Shown here: positions 19,660 to 28,437 of the stretch, in pieces
How the letters are laid out: each line of letters starts with the position of its first letter
Numbering within the stretch: position 1 is the stretch's first letter
From: an uncultured Desulfobacter sp.
GTDB taxonomy: Bacteria > Desulfobacterota > Desulfobacteria > Desulfobacterales > Desulfobacteraceae
DNA: 64,000 nt
Assembly (NCBI RefSeq): GCF_963666145.1
Contig: NZ_OY762614.1
Coordinates: 3,214,501 to 3,278,500 of the forward strand
Direction of reading: 5' to 3'
The notes under the pieces: generated by a model
What the model was told of the DNA's origin: nothing
The model's input: the letters and a program-made list of their open reading frames with translations, nothing else
Database searches by the model: none
Position numbers and translations under genes: made by a program

Positions 19660-19707
19660 AGCCTTCACTGACCCCGTAAACCGGCTTCTTCCAAATCAGT
19701 GAAGGCT
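19660..19707. repeat. 12-bp inverted repeat in the ftsE/tatD gap
   Basis: Arms AGCCTTCACTGA (19660-19671) and TCAGTGAAGGCT (19696-19707) are perfect complements around a 24-base loop. The repeat lies in the divergent gap between ftsE and tatD, so a terminator role is not expected. It may be an operator or a REP-like unit. Nothing else in the 245-base gap stands out. Confidence 0.55.
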
Positions 19708-19800
19708 TTAAATTTTGACGGCCTGGTTGCTTGGTGCAGATTAAAGGTTGCCGTGTTTGCCAGGCGAAGAAAAGGGAAAAAACCCTTAGGATATAGATGA

Positions 19801-20607
19801 ATGATTCTTTTTGACTCCCATTGCCATATTGACGATAAATGCTACGATAATGATCTGGCGCAGGTTTTGGACAGGGCGCGCCGGGAAGGGGTGCTGGCAA
19901 CCATGGTGGTGGGTATTGACCGGGCCACCTCCCGAAAGGCCATAGATATCGCATCCCGGTTTGATCATGTGTATACTTCAGTGGGAATTCATCCCCATGA
20001 TGCGGTTAAGTGCTCGGCCCAGGTGCTCAATGAGCTTCGGCAGATGGTTCTGACCCATGACTGCATCAAGGCCTGGGGGGAAACCGGGCTCGACTTCAAC
20101 CGCATGTTTTCACCCCGGGAAGACCAGGAAGCCTGTTTTTCAGCCCAGCTTTCCCTGGCCGGAAAACTGGATCTGCCGATGATCTTCCATGAACGCGATT
20201 CCAAAGGCCGGTTTTATGAGATTTTGAAATCCGACGGTCCCAAGTCCAGAAAAGGGGTGGTGCATTGTTTTTCCGGCACAAAAGAGGAGATGTTCAAATA
20301 CCTTGATCTGGGGTATTACATCGGCATTACGGGAATTCTCACCATTCTCCAGCGGGGAGAGTACCTGCGCAGCATTGTTTCCTTGATTCCTCGGGATCGC
20401 CTGCTCATAGAGACTGATGCCCCCTATCTGACCCCCAAACCCCAGAAAAACAAACACCGGCGCAATGAACCTGCGTTTGTCCGGTCCGTGATGGAGTGCC
20501 TTGCCCAGGTGCGCGGGGAAGATCCGGATCAGCTTGCCGCTGCCGTATTTAAAAACACGCTGAATTTATACAATATCCCGGCCGACCCCAATTGGCCTGA
20601 AAAATAG
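19801..20607 (+). CDS. tatD: TatD family deoxyribonuclease
   Basis: A metal-dependent hydrolase of the TatD family (268 residues). The metal ligands are visible: SHCHID at residues 6-11, GETGLD, FHERD, HCFSG and ETDAPYL with the final Asp. Family members are 3'-5' exonucleases or DNases and may also act on D-Tyr-tRNA quality control in relatives. The start has a weak AGGATA site 10 bases upstream. The gene is convergent with the VWA gene, with a palindromic spacer between them. Confidence 0.92.
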   Translation: MILFDSHCHIDDKCYDNDLAQVLDRARREGVLATMVVGIDRATSRKAIDIASRFDHVYTSVGIHPHDAVKCSAQVLNELRQMVLTHDCIKAWGETGLDFNRMFSPREDQEACFSAQLSLAGKLDLPMIFHERDSKGRFYEILKSDGPKSRKGVVHCFSGTKEEMFKYLDLGYYIGITGILTILQRGEYLRSIVSLIPRDRLLIETDAPYLTPKPQKNKHRRNEPAFVRSVMECLAQVRGEDPDQLAAAVFKNTLNLYNIPADPNWPEK

Positions 20608-20632
20608 AGTTTGAGTGCGCAGCACTTAAATT

Positions 20633-20722
20633 CTGTGTCCTCTGTGGTTAAATCAAAACAGCGGGCAACGCCCGCTCAGTATTTTAAACCACAGAGAGCA
20701 CAGAGGTTTGGCTTTGCCAAAC
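20633..20722. repeat. nested palindromic element between tatD and the VWA gene
   Basis: The 129-base convergent gap is almost wholly palindromic. Outer arms run CTGTGTCCTCTGTGG (from 20633) against AACCACAGAGAGCACAGAG (to 20705). Inside is GCGGGC-AAC-GCCCGC (20661-20675), and just right is GTTTGGC-TTT-GCCAAAC (20706-20722). The ACCACAGAG...CACAGAG core resembles an intergenic repeat that is scattered in many Desulfobacterota genomes (from memory, not checked). It could act as a bidirectional terminator for the two facing genes. Confidence 0.6.
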
Positions 20723-20736
20723 TACACAGAGACGGT

Positions 20737-21930
20737 TTATGCTTTTTCCATTAATTGGGTCACCGCCTTCTCCAGTCCGTCCAGGGACAGTTCGTACATG
20801 GGAAAAATCTGGGCAATGGCCATGATTGTGTGGGTGTAGTGCCACATCTGTTGTGATACCGGATTGAGCCAGACAGCATTCTTAAATGTTTGCGTCAGGA
20901 ATTTGAGCTGCTCAATGCTGGGGCGTCCGCTGCGGTCCATAATATGGATGGCTCCGTTGTGGGCCAGCAGTTCATAGGGCGCCATGCTGGCGTCTCCCAC
21001 AACAATGAGGCGGGTTTCCGGGTCTATCCGGGCAAAATCCATGATGTTCTTGGGCTTTTTATACCGGGACGGGTCTTCCCAGACATAGTCGTAAATGGTG
21101 TTGTGAAAAAAGTATGTTTTCACCTCCTTGAACTGGGCCCGGGCATAATTGAACAGGGTCTGGACCACCCGGATGTGGGTATCCATGGACCATCCGCCGT
21201 TATCAATGGCAAGGATGACCTTGAGCCGGTCCTTCATGGCCCGGTCAAAAAACAACTCTATTTCCCCGCCGTTGCGCAGGGTGGCCCGGATGGTCTCGTC
21301 CACATTAATCACATCCTTGGGGCCTGCCGGAATCATGTTACGCAGCCGTTTTAATGCCTCTCCGATTTTTGCCTGGGTCAGGGGGGCCCGGGTGGAGTAG
21401 TCCTTGTATCTGCGTTCATTGGCCACTTTCACCGCAGATTTGTTCCGGGAAACACCGCCCACGCGCATGCCGCCGGGGTGATACCCGGAATGGCCCACAG
21501 GTGAGATGCCGCCGGTACCGATCCATTTGCTGCCGCCGTCATGACGGCCGTCCTGGTCCTGGAGCCGTTTTTTGAAATACGCTATGAGTTCGTCCGGCGT
21601 CAGCTTTTTTAATGCGTTTTCATCAATGTTCAGGGCGTCGGCCATTGTTTTTGGATTTTTCAGCCATTCTTCGAGCATGGCCTGGGCCATCTGGTCGATT
21701 TCAAATCCTTCGTCTTCGGGCAGGGGCACCCCGTCAAAGTGGTAGGCAAAGACCTGGTCGTAAAGATCAAAGTACCGTTCACTTTTCACCAGCACGGCCC
21801 GGGCGCAGGTGTAAAAATCGTCAAGCGTGGTGATAAGCCCCCGGTGGAGCGCCTTTTGCAAAGTCAGAAAAGATGTGGGGGAAACCGGTATACCGACTTC
21901 TTTTAGCGTATAAAAGAATTTGAGAAACAT
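20737..21930 (-). CDS. VWA/CoxE-domain protein
   Basis: A 397-residue protein of the CoxE/VWA group. The N-terminal half is helical; the C-terminal von Willebrand A-like domain starts around residue 225. Its MIDAS-like motif reads DNGGWS rather than DxSxS, which is the form I associate with this subfamily, so metal binding may be altered. It follows a MoxR ATPase gene by 10 bases, and such pairs are thought to act together in assembly or metal insertion into target proteins. The target here is unknown because no enzyme operon adjoins. Confidence 0.85.
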   Translation of the reverse strand: MFLKFFYTLKEVGIPVSPTSFLTLQKALHRGLITTLDDFYTCARAVLVKSERYFDLYDQVFAYHFDGVPLPEDEGFEIDQMAQAMLEEWLKNPKTMADALNIDENALKKLTPDELIAYFKKRLQDQDGRHDGGSKWIGTGGISPVGHSGYHPGGMRVGGVSRNKSAVKVANERRYKDYSTRAPLTQAKIGEALKRLRNMIPAGPKDVINVDETIRATLRNGGEIELFFDRAMKDRLKVILAIDNGGWSMDTHIRVVQTLFNYARAQFKEVKTYFFHNTIYDYVWEDPSRYKKPKNIMDFARIDPETRLIVVGDASMAPYELLAHNGAIHIMDRSGRPSIEQLKFLTQTFKNAVWLNPVSQQMWHYTHTIMAIAQIFPMYELSLDGLEKAVTQLMEKA

Positions 21931-21940
21931 GGATGGCTCC

Positions 21941-22792
21941 TCAGATCCGCCTTGGCCTGCCGGTCATGTTTTGGGCCCGTTCATAGTCCGGACTTTTTTT
22001 AAACATGACCCCTATGAACGGCAGGCTGCCCTTGAGAAGATCCTGGGCTCTGAAATCAGGATCTGCCTGCAGCGCCCGTATCCAGTTAATCAGTTCCCGG
22101 GTGGCGGGTTTTTTCTCTATGCCGTCAATGTTTCTGGCCGCATAGAATGCGTTGATGGCATTTTCAGCAAGTTTAGAATCAATGTCCGGAAAGTGAACCC
22201 GGATAATTTTGCGCATCATTTTGGGGTCTGGAAAGGCAATGTGGTGGAAATTGCACCGGCCAAGAAAGGGATCGGACAAATCTTTTTTGGCGTTGGATGT
22301 GATGATGATCACCGGTCTGTGTCTGGCGGATACGGTTCTGTCGGTTTCAATGATATCAAACTGCATCTGGTCCAAAACGTCGAGCATGTCATCCTGAAAA
22401 TCGGTATCGGCCTTGTCAATTTCATCAATGAGAAGCACCGTTCGCTTGTCGGCGCAGAACGCCTGGCCGATTTTTCCCATTTTTATGTATTCGTCAATAT
22501 TGCTGACATCCCGGGTGGAGTCGCCGAATCGGGAATCATTGAGGCGGGTCAGGGTGTCGTACTGGTAGAGCGCCTCCACAAGTTTCATGCTGGATTTGAC
22601 ATTGAGGATGATCAGCTGCATGTCCAGGGTGTCGGCAATGGCATGGGCCAGCATGGTTTTGCCGGTCCCGGGTTCCCCTTTTAAAAGCAGAGGCATTTCA
22701 AGGGTCATGGATATGTTGACAATGGATGCAAGTTCGGGATCGAGCACATATTTTGGGGCGCCGTGGAACCGTGCGTCTTGATGTGTTGTCAT
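21941..22792 (-). CDS. MoxR family AAA+ ATPase
   Basis: A 283-residue AAA+ protein with Walker A GEPGTGKTM, Walker B VLLIDEIDKAD and sensor 1 IITSNAKKDLSDPFLGRC, all typical of the MoxR/NorQ/CbbQ clade. It probably forms hexameric rings that remodel a partner carrying a VWA domain; the VWA gene is directly downstream, 10 bases away. Start at 22792 is the first ATG after a GAGACC-like weak ribosome site. Confidence 0.9.
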   Translation of the reverse strand: MTTHQDARFHGAPKYVLDPELASIVNISMTLEMPLLLKGEPGTGKTMLAHAIADTLDMQLIILNVKSSMKLVEALYQYDTLTRLNDSRFGDSTRDVSNIDEYIKMGKIGQAFCADKRTVLLIDEIDKADTDFQDDMLDVLDQMQFDIIETDRTVSARHRPVIIITSNAKKDLSDPFLGRCNFHHIAFPDPKMMRKIIRVHFPDIDSKLAENAINAFYAARNIDGIEKKPATRELINWIRALQADPDFRAQDLLKGSLPFIGVMFKKSPDYERAQNMTGRPRRI

Positions 22793-23176
22793 TGGGTCTC
22801 CGTTGTGTCGATTTTTTATATGAAAATGTCAGTAAGTTGCTTTCATGCTTTGTTGTGGGGCGATCCCGGGTGGTGATCGCCCCGGTCGGCCCTTATGGAA
22901 AAAGGCCTAAGCTTAATCTGTTTGGTTAGCAGGCTCAGTTTTTATAGTCAATGATTAATCTGTGCTTGGGTTAAAATTTGGGGCGTTGCAGGCGAAAACG
23001 TTCAATATCGGAATATGATCCAAATGTAATGAACCATAATTGATTTATTACAAAAACGTAACGTCCGGATATGCTCACATAAATCCTTAATGATTGACTT
23101 CACACAGGTTAAATGCTAATGACGTAACTTGATGAATTTTGTAGTAACACCATGAACAAAACGAGGAGCTTGAATC
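22793..23176. other. divergent control region between moxR and tatA
   Basis: This 384-base gap has no supported gene. It holds a perfect 9-bp hairpin GGGGCGATC/GATCGCCCC at 22857-22883, in the leader of moxR. A possible promoter for tatA reads TTGACT (23094-23099), 17 bases, TAATGA (23117-23122), which is weak at -10. Confidence 0.45.
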
Positions 23177-23365
23177 ATGATTGGTGGTCTAGGAATGCCG
23201 GAGTTAATAATAATTCTGGTGATTATCCTTATTATATTCGGCGCGGGTAAGTTGCCGGAAATCGGGGCAGGGTTAGGAAAGGGCATTAAAAACTTCAAAA
23301 AAGCAACAAAAGAGCCCATTGATGACGATAAAGAAAAGGAGCCCGAAAAATTAGATAAAGATTAG
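23177..23365 (+). CDS. tatA: twin-arginine translocase subunit TatA/TatE
   Basis: A 62-residue protein with the TatA layout: a short N-terminal stretch, one membrane helix (ELIIILVIILIIFGAGKLPE), the FGxGKLPEIG hinge, an amphipathic helix GAGLGKGIKNFKKA and a short acidic tail. It forms the pore ring of the Tat system. The ribosome site GAGGAG lies 8 bases upstream of the ATG. It is alone here; tatC is not in the window. Confidence 0.93.
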   Translation: MIGGLGMPELIIILVIILIIFGAGKLPEIGAGLGKGIKNFKKATKEPIDDDKEKEPEKLDKD

Positions 23366-23449
23366 CGGTAATAATTCGCCGATTGTTTTTCGTTTTCCAC
23401 AGCCAAACACCTCATGTGCCTGGCTGATTATTCATGCTTTTTCAGAAAT

Positions 23450-23479
23450 TTGACATATCATATACCCGCCTGCTAAAAT
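23450..23479 (+). promoter_or_regulatory. possible sigma-70 promoter upstream of glnD
   Basis: TTGACA at 23450-23455, an 18-base spacer and TAAAAT at 23474-23479 form a good sigma-70 candidate 270 bases upstream of glnD. It would give a housekeeping start in addition to the sigma-54 site. Confidence 0.45.
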
Positions 23480-23493
23480 TTAGGCCTTTGTTT

Positions 23494-23524
23494 GGCGGTA
23501 GTTACAAAAGAGTAATTTACCGCC
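23494..23524. promoter_or_regulatory. dyad, possible activator-binding site upstream of the sigma-54 promoter
   Basis: GGCGGTA (23494-23500) and TACCGCC (23518-23524) are inverted, and the symmetry continues inward (GTTAC against GTAAT). The dyad lies about 100-130 bases upstream of the -24/-12 element, the usual distance for an enhancer-binding protein such as NtrC. The bases do not match the enteric NtrC consensus, so the binding protein is not known. Confidence 0.45.
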
Positions 23525-23621
23525 TTTTAAAACCGACATTATTGTGATAAATTGGGGCCTTTTCGTTGATTTGCAAAATCCAACCGAATACGTGTACAAT
23601 AACTACTTGAAAATAAAGGGT

Positions 23622-23637
23622 TGGCACATCCATTGCA
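23622..23637 (+). promoter_or_regulatory. sigma-54 (RpoN) promoter of glnD-glnB-glnA
   Basis: TGGCAC, five bases, TTGCA at 23622-23637 matches the -24/-12 RpoN consensus TGGCAC-N5-TTGCW fully. It lies 108 bases upstream of the glnD start on the same strand. Placement ahead of nitrogen-regulation genes makes a chance match unlikely. Confidence 0.8.
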
Positions 23638-23744
23638 GTGATTATAGACAGTAGTGAAACGTATTTTTAGATTTTTGGTCAGGTGTATGAGCGGTTTTGT
23701 AGAAAAAGAGACACATTAAAAGGTCAAAAAGATATTAAACAGAC

Positions 23745-26378
23745 ATGGACAGCCCTGAAGCCAAACTATTAATTGAACAGAAACAAGAGCTGATAGATCA
23801 GTATCTCCAGGGGCAAGAAAAGAATTTCCTGGAAAAGATGACTACCCGTCTTGATGAATACTTTTATCGCGTGTTTGAAAAAAGTATTGCCGCCAGGAAA
23901 ATGGTAATCTCGGGCAGCCCGTTTGCCATCATTGCCTTGGGTGGGTACGGAAGAAAAGAACAATGTATCCATTCCGATATTGATCTGCTCATCCTTTTTG
24001 ATAAGGCTATTCCCCCGGATGTGGAGGCCTTTGTCCAGGAACTTTTGTATCCCCTGTGGGATGCCAGGTTTGAAGTCGGCTATGCCGTCCGGAGCATTAA
24101 CGAATGTATCAAAATGTCATTTGAGCGTTTTGATATCCTAACCACAGTGCTTGATGCCAGGTTTATCTGTGGCGCTTCCCTAATATATTCCGAATTTATG
24201 GAAAAATTCAGGCAGCAACTGGCCGCAAAGCACCTGAAGCCCACGCTTAATTTTTTGTATGAAAATGGAGAAAAACGCCTGGAAGATTTCGGGGACTCTT
24301 CCTATCTGGTTTCCCCTGATTTAAAGTCCGGATTTGGCGGCCTTCGGGATTACCACACCCTGCTGTGGTATGCCAAAATCAAATCCAATATAAAGACCCG
24401 CCGGGATCTGGAGTATTATGGGTTTCTTTCCCATTTTGAATACGAAAATCTGGAAGAAGCGTTAACCTATATCTGGGATGTGCGCAACCGCTTGCACCAT
24501 ATCAGCAATCGCAAAAACGATACTCTGCACTTTGAACACCAGGCAGAGGTGGCCGGTTTGATGGATTATGCGGATACTGAGGGGTCGCCCCAGGTGGAGG
24601 TTTTCCTCGGTGAACTGCATGAAAAAATGGATTTTCTAAAGCAGATTTACCAGATTACATTTGAAGATATTGTCTCCACCTGCCGGCTTAAAAAAGAGAC
24701 AGTTAATCCACGGCCTACCAAAACCGATGGCCTGGTCGTAAAAAAGCGCCGGCTTTGTTTTGCAAATACTGTGACAATTATGCAGCACCCCGACCTGCTG
24801 CTCCGCATTTTTCTTGAAAGTGGTCAATCCCGGATACCCCTGTCCATTGAAGCCAGGCGGGTGGCATCGGAGTTCCGCCACCTTGTGGATGATGAGCTGC
24901 GTACGGACCCGGCATGTGTTAGGGTTTTTAAGCGGATACTGGGTATGTCATTGTGGAAATTCAACGTGCTGAATGTCATGCTTTCCACCGGCATTCTGGC
25001 GCAGTTCATTCCTGAATTTGGGCCGTTGGTGCATAAAATTCAGTATAATCAGTATCATCTGTTTCCCGTGGATAAACATTCCATCCGCTGCGTACAGATT
25101 CTCAACAGTTTCAAGGACCCCGGCGACACCATGATGGGGACTCTGTATAACTCTGTATACAAAGAGATAAGAAATAAGAATGTTTTGCTTGTGGCAGGTC
25201 TTCTTCATGACATTGGTAAAGCCGACCCTGCCAAGGAGCACTCCCGCAGAGGAGCCAGAATAGCCGGGCCTGTTATCGACCGTCTTGGATTCAGCTCTGT
25301 GGAAAAAGAGGATATTCTCTTCCTCATTAAAAATCATCTGTCTTTAGCAAAAACCGCCACCCGACGGGATATTTACGATGAGGAAACCGCCGTTTACACC
25401 GCGCATAAGATCGGGAAAATTCGATTGCTGCGCATGTTGTTTCTGCTCACGGTGGCCGATTCCAAGGCAACCGGACCCAAGGCCTGGAACGACTGGACGG
25501 AAAATTTGATCAAAGATCTGTTCTTTAAGACCATGGGGATTATCAAAACAGGGGAACTGGCATCCAAGAAAACCCAGCGTCTTATTGATAAGAAGAAAAA
25601 AGACGTTCTGGCTCTGCTGCGCGAAAGCTGGCGGGAAGAAGAGGTCACCCGGCAGTTGTCCGTCATGTCCCGGCGCTACCTGCTTTACGTGCCGCCCCAG
25701 AACATCGTGGATCATATCAATCTGTTTAGAAACCTGGGAGACCGGGAGTATATCTGGCAGATCACCAAAGAAAATGAGTCGGATATGAGAACCGTCTCCA
25801 TTTGCGGCAAGGACAAGCCTGGATTTTACTCCAAACTTGCCGGGGTATTTTTTCAGAATAGTATTGATATTGTAGGTTCCCAAGCTTATTTTCTGGGGGA
25901 CAGTCATTTTCTGGATATTTTTAATGTCCGTCCCCCCCAGGACCGGCTTTTTGAAAAGGAAAAATGGGAAAAGGCTGGCCAGGATTTAAGTATGGCCCTT
26001 GAAGATGATCACTATCTGGACAGTGTGCTTGAAAAAATTCCCACTGAAGTGACCATTTCCAGCGGCAGCAGGCCCGAAGACAACCAGGTCCGCATAGACA
26101 ATGAAACATCCAGCTTTTTTACGATTATTGAAGTTTTAACGTATGATTTTCCAGGGCTCCTGTTTGCCATTACCAATACTTTATACCGGAACGGTATCAA
26201 TGTTAACGTTGCCATGGTCGCCACCAAGGTGGACCAGGTGATTGACGTATTTTACGTCCGGAATATCGAAGGAGACCAGAAAATAGAATCCGAAGAAAAA
26301 TTAAATCAGATAAAAAGTGCTATTATTAACCGTCTTCCACAGATACAGTCAAAGGAGGTCATGAATGAAAAAAATTGA
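23745..26378 (+). CDS. glnD: bifunctional PII uridylyltransferase/uridylyl-removing enzyme
   Basis: An 877-residue protein with all four GlnD domains. The nucleotidyltransferase site is GGYGRKEQ...SDIDLL, residues 66-82; the helical PII-uridylyltransferase domain follows. The HD domain has LLHDIGK near residue 487, for UMP removal. Two ACT domains lie near residues 683 (SICGKDKPGFYSKL) and 790 (VLTYDFPGLLFAIT) and sense glutamine. It modifies the PII protein, probably the one encoded next, at Tyr51. The last 14 bases overlap glnB, which suggests coupled translation. Confidence 0.95.
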   Translation: MDSPEAKLLIEQKQELIDQYLQGQEKNFLEKMTTRLDEYFYRVFEKSIAARKMVISGSPFAIIALGGYGRKEQCIHSDIDLLILFDKAIPPDVEAFVQELLYPLWDARFEVGYAVRSINECIKMSFERFDILTTVLDARFICGASLIYSEFMEKFRQQLAAKHLKPTLNFLYENGEKRLEDFGDSSYLVSPDLKSGFGGLRDYHTLLWYAKIKSNIKTRRDLEYYGFLSHFEYENLEEALTYIWDVRNRLHHISNRKNDTLHFEHQAEVAGLMDYADTEGSPQVEVFLGELHEKMDFLKQIYQITFEDIVSTCRLKKETVNPRPTKTDGLVVKKRRLCFANTVTIMQHPDLLLRIFLESGQSRIPLSIEARRVASEFRHLVDDELRTDPACVRVFKRILGMSLWKFNVLNVMLSTGILAQFIPEFGPLVHKIQYNQYHLFPVDKHSIRCVQILNSFKDPGDTMMGTLYNSVYKEIRNKNVLLVAGLLHDIGKADPAKEHSRRGARIAGPVIDRLGFSSVEKEDILFLIKNHLSLAKTATRRDIYDEETAVYTAHKIGKIRLLRMLFLLTVADSKATGPKAWNDWTENLIKDLFFKTMGIIKTGELASKKTQRLIDKKKKDVLALLRESWREEEVTRQLSVMSRRYLLYVPPQNIVDHINLFRNLGDREYIWQITKENESDMRTVSICGKDKPGFYSKLAGVFFQNSIDIVGSQAYFLGDSHFLDIFNVRPPQDRLFEKEKWEKAGQDLSMALEDDHYLDSVLEKIPTEVTISSGSRPEDNQVRIDNETSSFFTIIEVLTYDFPGLLFAITNTLYRNGINVNVAMVATKVDQVIDVFYVRNIEGDQKIESEEKLNQIKSAIINRLPQIQSKEVMNEKN

Positions 26379-26703
26379 GGCAATTATTAAACCCTTTAAG
26401 CTTGATGATGTCAAAGAGGCTTTGAGCGAAATCGGCATCTACGGCATGACCGTTACAGAAGTTAATGGGTACGGCCGGCAGAAAGGGCACAAAGAGATTT
26501 ACCGCGGTGCGGAATATGTTGTCGATTTTGTTCCGAAAATAAAACTTGAGATTGTTGTGACCGACGACCGACTTGACGAAACCGTGGAAACTATCCGGTC
26601 TGCAACAAACAGCGGTAAAATCGGTGACGGTAAGATTTTTGTACTGCCGGTTGAAGGGGCTATCCGAGTTAGAACCGGTGAAAGCGGAGATGACGCAATT
26701 TAA
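26365..26703 (+). CDS. glnB: nitrogen regulatory protein PII
   Basis: A 112-residue PII protein with the T-loop Tyr51 in EIYRGAEYVVDF, the uridylylation target of GlnD, and the B- and C-loop signatures TVETIRSATNSGKIGDGKIFV and VRTGESGDDAI. It binds ATP/ADP and 2-oxoglutarate and controls glutamine synthetase and NtrB-type sensors. The ribosome site AAAGGAGG lies just before the ATG inside glnD. No ammonium transporter gene adjoins, so glnB rather than glnK is the better symbol, though the two cannot be told apart by sequence alone. Confidence 0.93.
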   Translation: MKKIEAIIKPFKLDDVKEALSEIGIYGMTVTEVNGYGRQKGHKEIYRGAEYVVDFVPKIKLEIVVTDDRLDETVETIRSATNSGKIGDGKIFVLPVEGAIRVRTGESGDDAI

Positions 26704-26732
26704 CGGTTAAGGTGTTTTACGCCCACTATTTC

Positions 26733-26769
26733 AAACCCCCAAAAACTTAAGGTAAACCCCCAATAACTT
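26733..26769 (+). repeat. two 16-bp direct repeats upstream of glnA
   Basis: AAACCCCCAAAAACTT (26733-26748) and AAACCCCCAATAACTT (26754-26769) differ at one base and start exactly 21 bases apart, two helical turns. They fill most of the 89-base glnB-glnA gap, ending 23 bases before the glnA start. Likely a protein-binding or RNA-level control site; no known consensus recognised. Confidence 0.6.
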
Positions 26770-26792
26770 TATTTAGATAGAAAGGTAAAAAA

Positions 26793-28205
26793 ATGACACC
26801 AAAAGAAGTATTGGCAATGGCAAAAGAAAATGACGTTAGAGTCGTTGATATCCGCTATATGGACTTCATCGGCACCTGGCAGCACTTTAGTGTACCTGTA
26901 TCAGAACTGACAGAAGCTTCTTTTGAGGATGGTTTTGGATTTGACGGTTCTTCCATGAGAGCATGGCAGAATATCGACAACTCAGACATGAATGTAATCC
27001 CTGAAGCAGGTACAGCAAAAATTGATCCGTTCTTTGAAGTGCCGACCCTCGCTATTATTGGTAACATCCATGATCCCATCACCGGCGAATCATACTCCAG
27101 AGATCCCCGCGGCATTGCCAAAAGAGCTGAAGCCTATATTAAGAGTACCGGTATTGGCGACACCATTTTTGTAGGTCCCGAGCCCGAGTTCTTTATCTTC
27201 TCCAACATCCGTTACTCCTCTGATCCCCATGCTTCCTTCTTTGAAATTGATTCCCGGGAAGCATACTGGAATACCGGTGACGGTTCCGAACCCAACCTGG
27301 GTTACAAAATCAGACCCAAACACGGCTACTTTCCCCTGCCGCCCATGGATACTTATCAGGATATCAGAACTGAAATGATGTTGACCCTGCAGGACCTGGG
27401 CATTGACATGGAGTGCCAGCATCACGAAGTTGCTACCGCCGGACAGTCTGAGATTGACCTTCGGTTTGACTCCCTGCTGAATATGGGAGATAAACTTGCC
27501 TGGTTCAAGTATGTACTGAAAAATGTGGCTGCAAAACACGGACATTGCGTTACCTTTATGCCCAAACCCCTCTATGGCGACAACGGTACCGGCATGCATA
27601 CCCACATGAGTTTTTGGAAAGGTGGAGAGCCCACCTTTGCAGGCAACAAATATGCCGGTCTGTCCGATAACGCCCTGTGGGCCATCGGTGGCATCATGAA
27701 ACATTGCAAAGCCCTGTGCGCCATCACCAACCCCACAACCAACTCTTACAAACGTCTTGTTCCCGGTTTTGAAGCACCCATCAAAATGGCTTACTCCAGC
27801 CGGAACCGTTCTGCTGCCATTCGTCTGCCCATGTACTCCGGATCACCCAAGGCAAAACGTCTTGAGTTCCGTACTCCGGACCCCAGCGCCAACGGCTACA
27901 TGGCCTTCTCTGCCATTGCCATGGCTATGCTTGACGGCATCCAGAACAAAATTGATCCGGGTGACCCCATGGATAAAAATATCTATGATCTGCCTGCAGA
28001 AGAACTGGCTGCTATTCCGTCCGCACCGGGTTGCCTTGAAGAAGCTTTGGAAGCCCTTAAAGCAGATCATGAATTCCTGCTCAAGGGTGATGTTTTCACC
28101 AAGGACGTTATTGACTACTGGGTTGATTACAAAATGGAAAACGAAGTTAAACCGGTTATCAGCCGTCCGCATCCCCATGAGTTCTATCTGTACTTTGATA
28201 TTTAG
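26793..28205 (+). CDS. glnA: type I glutamine synthetase
   Basis: A 470-residue GSI-beta enzyme that makes glutamine from glutamate, ammonia and ATP. The N-terminal beta-grasp domain has the DGSSMRAW latch, the catalytic domain has the GPEPEFF and HEVATAGQSEIDLRF metal sites, the ATP site TNPTTNSYKRLVPGFEAP, and the adenylylation motif NIYDLPAEE with Tyr about 398. Length and motifs match GSI-beta enzymes regulated by GlnE adenylylation. The ribosome site is AGAAAGG. It is third in the glnD-glnB-glnA set and ends at a strong terminator. Confidence 0.96.
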   Translation: MTPKEVLAMAKENDVRVVDIRYMDFIGTWQHFSVPVSELTEASFEDGFGFDGSSMRAWQNIDNSDMNVIPEAGTAKIDPFFEVPTLAIIGNIHDPITGESYSRDPRGIAKRAEAYIKSTGIGDTIFVGPEPEFFIFSNIRYSSDPHASFFEIDSREAYWNTGDGSEPNLGYKIRPKHGYFPLPPMDTYQDIRTEMMLTLQDLGIDMECQHHEVATAGQSEIDLRFDSLLNMGDKLAWFKYVLKNVAAKHGHCVTFMPKPLYGDNGTGMHTHMSFWKGGEPTFAGNKYAGLSDNALWAIGGIMKHCKALCAITNPTTNSYKRLVPGFEAPIKMAYSSRNRSAAIRLPMYSGSPKAKRLEFRTPDPSANGYMAFSAIAMAMLDGIQNKIDPGDPMDKNIYDLPAEELAAIPSAPGCLEEALEALKADHEFLLKGDVFTKDVIDYWVDYKMENEVKPVISRPHPHEFYLYFDI

Positions 28206-28238
28206 TACACCAGACTTTTGTTGGGATTGACCTGACAA

Positions 28239-28284
28239 ACGGGTCCGGAAGACGCCTTGGCTGTTTTCCGGACCCGTTTTTTTT
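28239..28284 (+). terminator. rho-independent terminator of glnA
   Basis: A 12-bp stem ACGGGTCCGGAA/TTCCGGACCCGT with a 15-base loop, followed by eight T, 34 bases after the glnA stop. Confidence 0.93.
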
Positions 28285-28437
28285 GTCGTGTAGTTTCACC
28301 TGTGATCTCTTTTGACGTCTGCACTTTTTTAATGCAATCAAAAACAAAATACGCTATATAATCAGCTGTAGAACGGCCCTGGAACAGGACATTATCCTGC
28401 CTCAAACTATTACAGCAAGGGAGCAGATACCGCAAAT

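Noticed and set aside
27090..27704. 204-codon open frame antisense to glnA
   Set aside because: Shadow of glnA; no independent signal.
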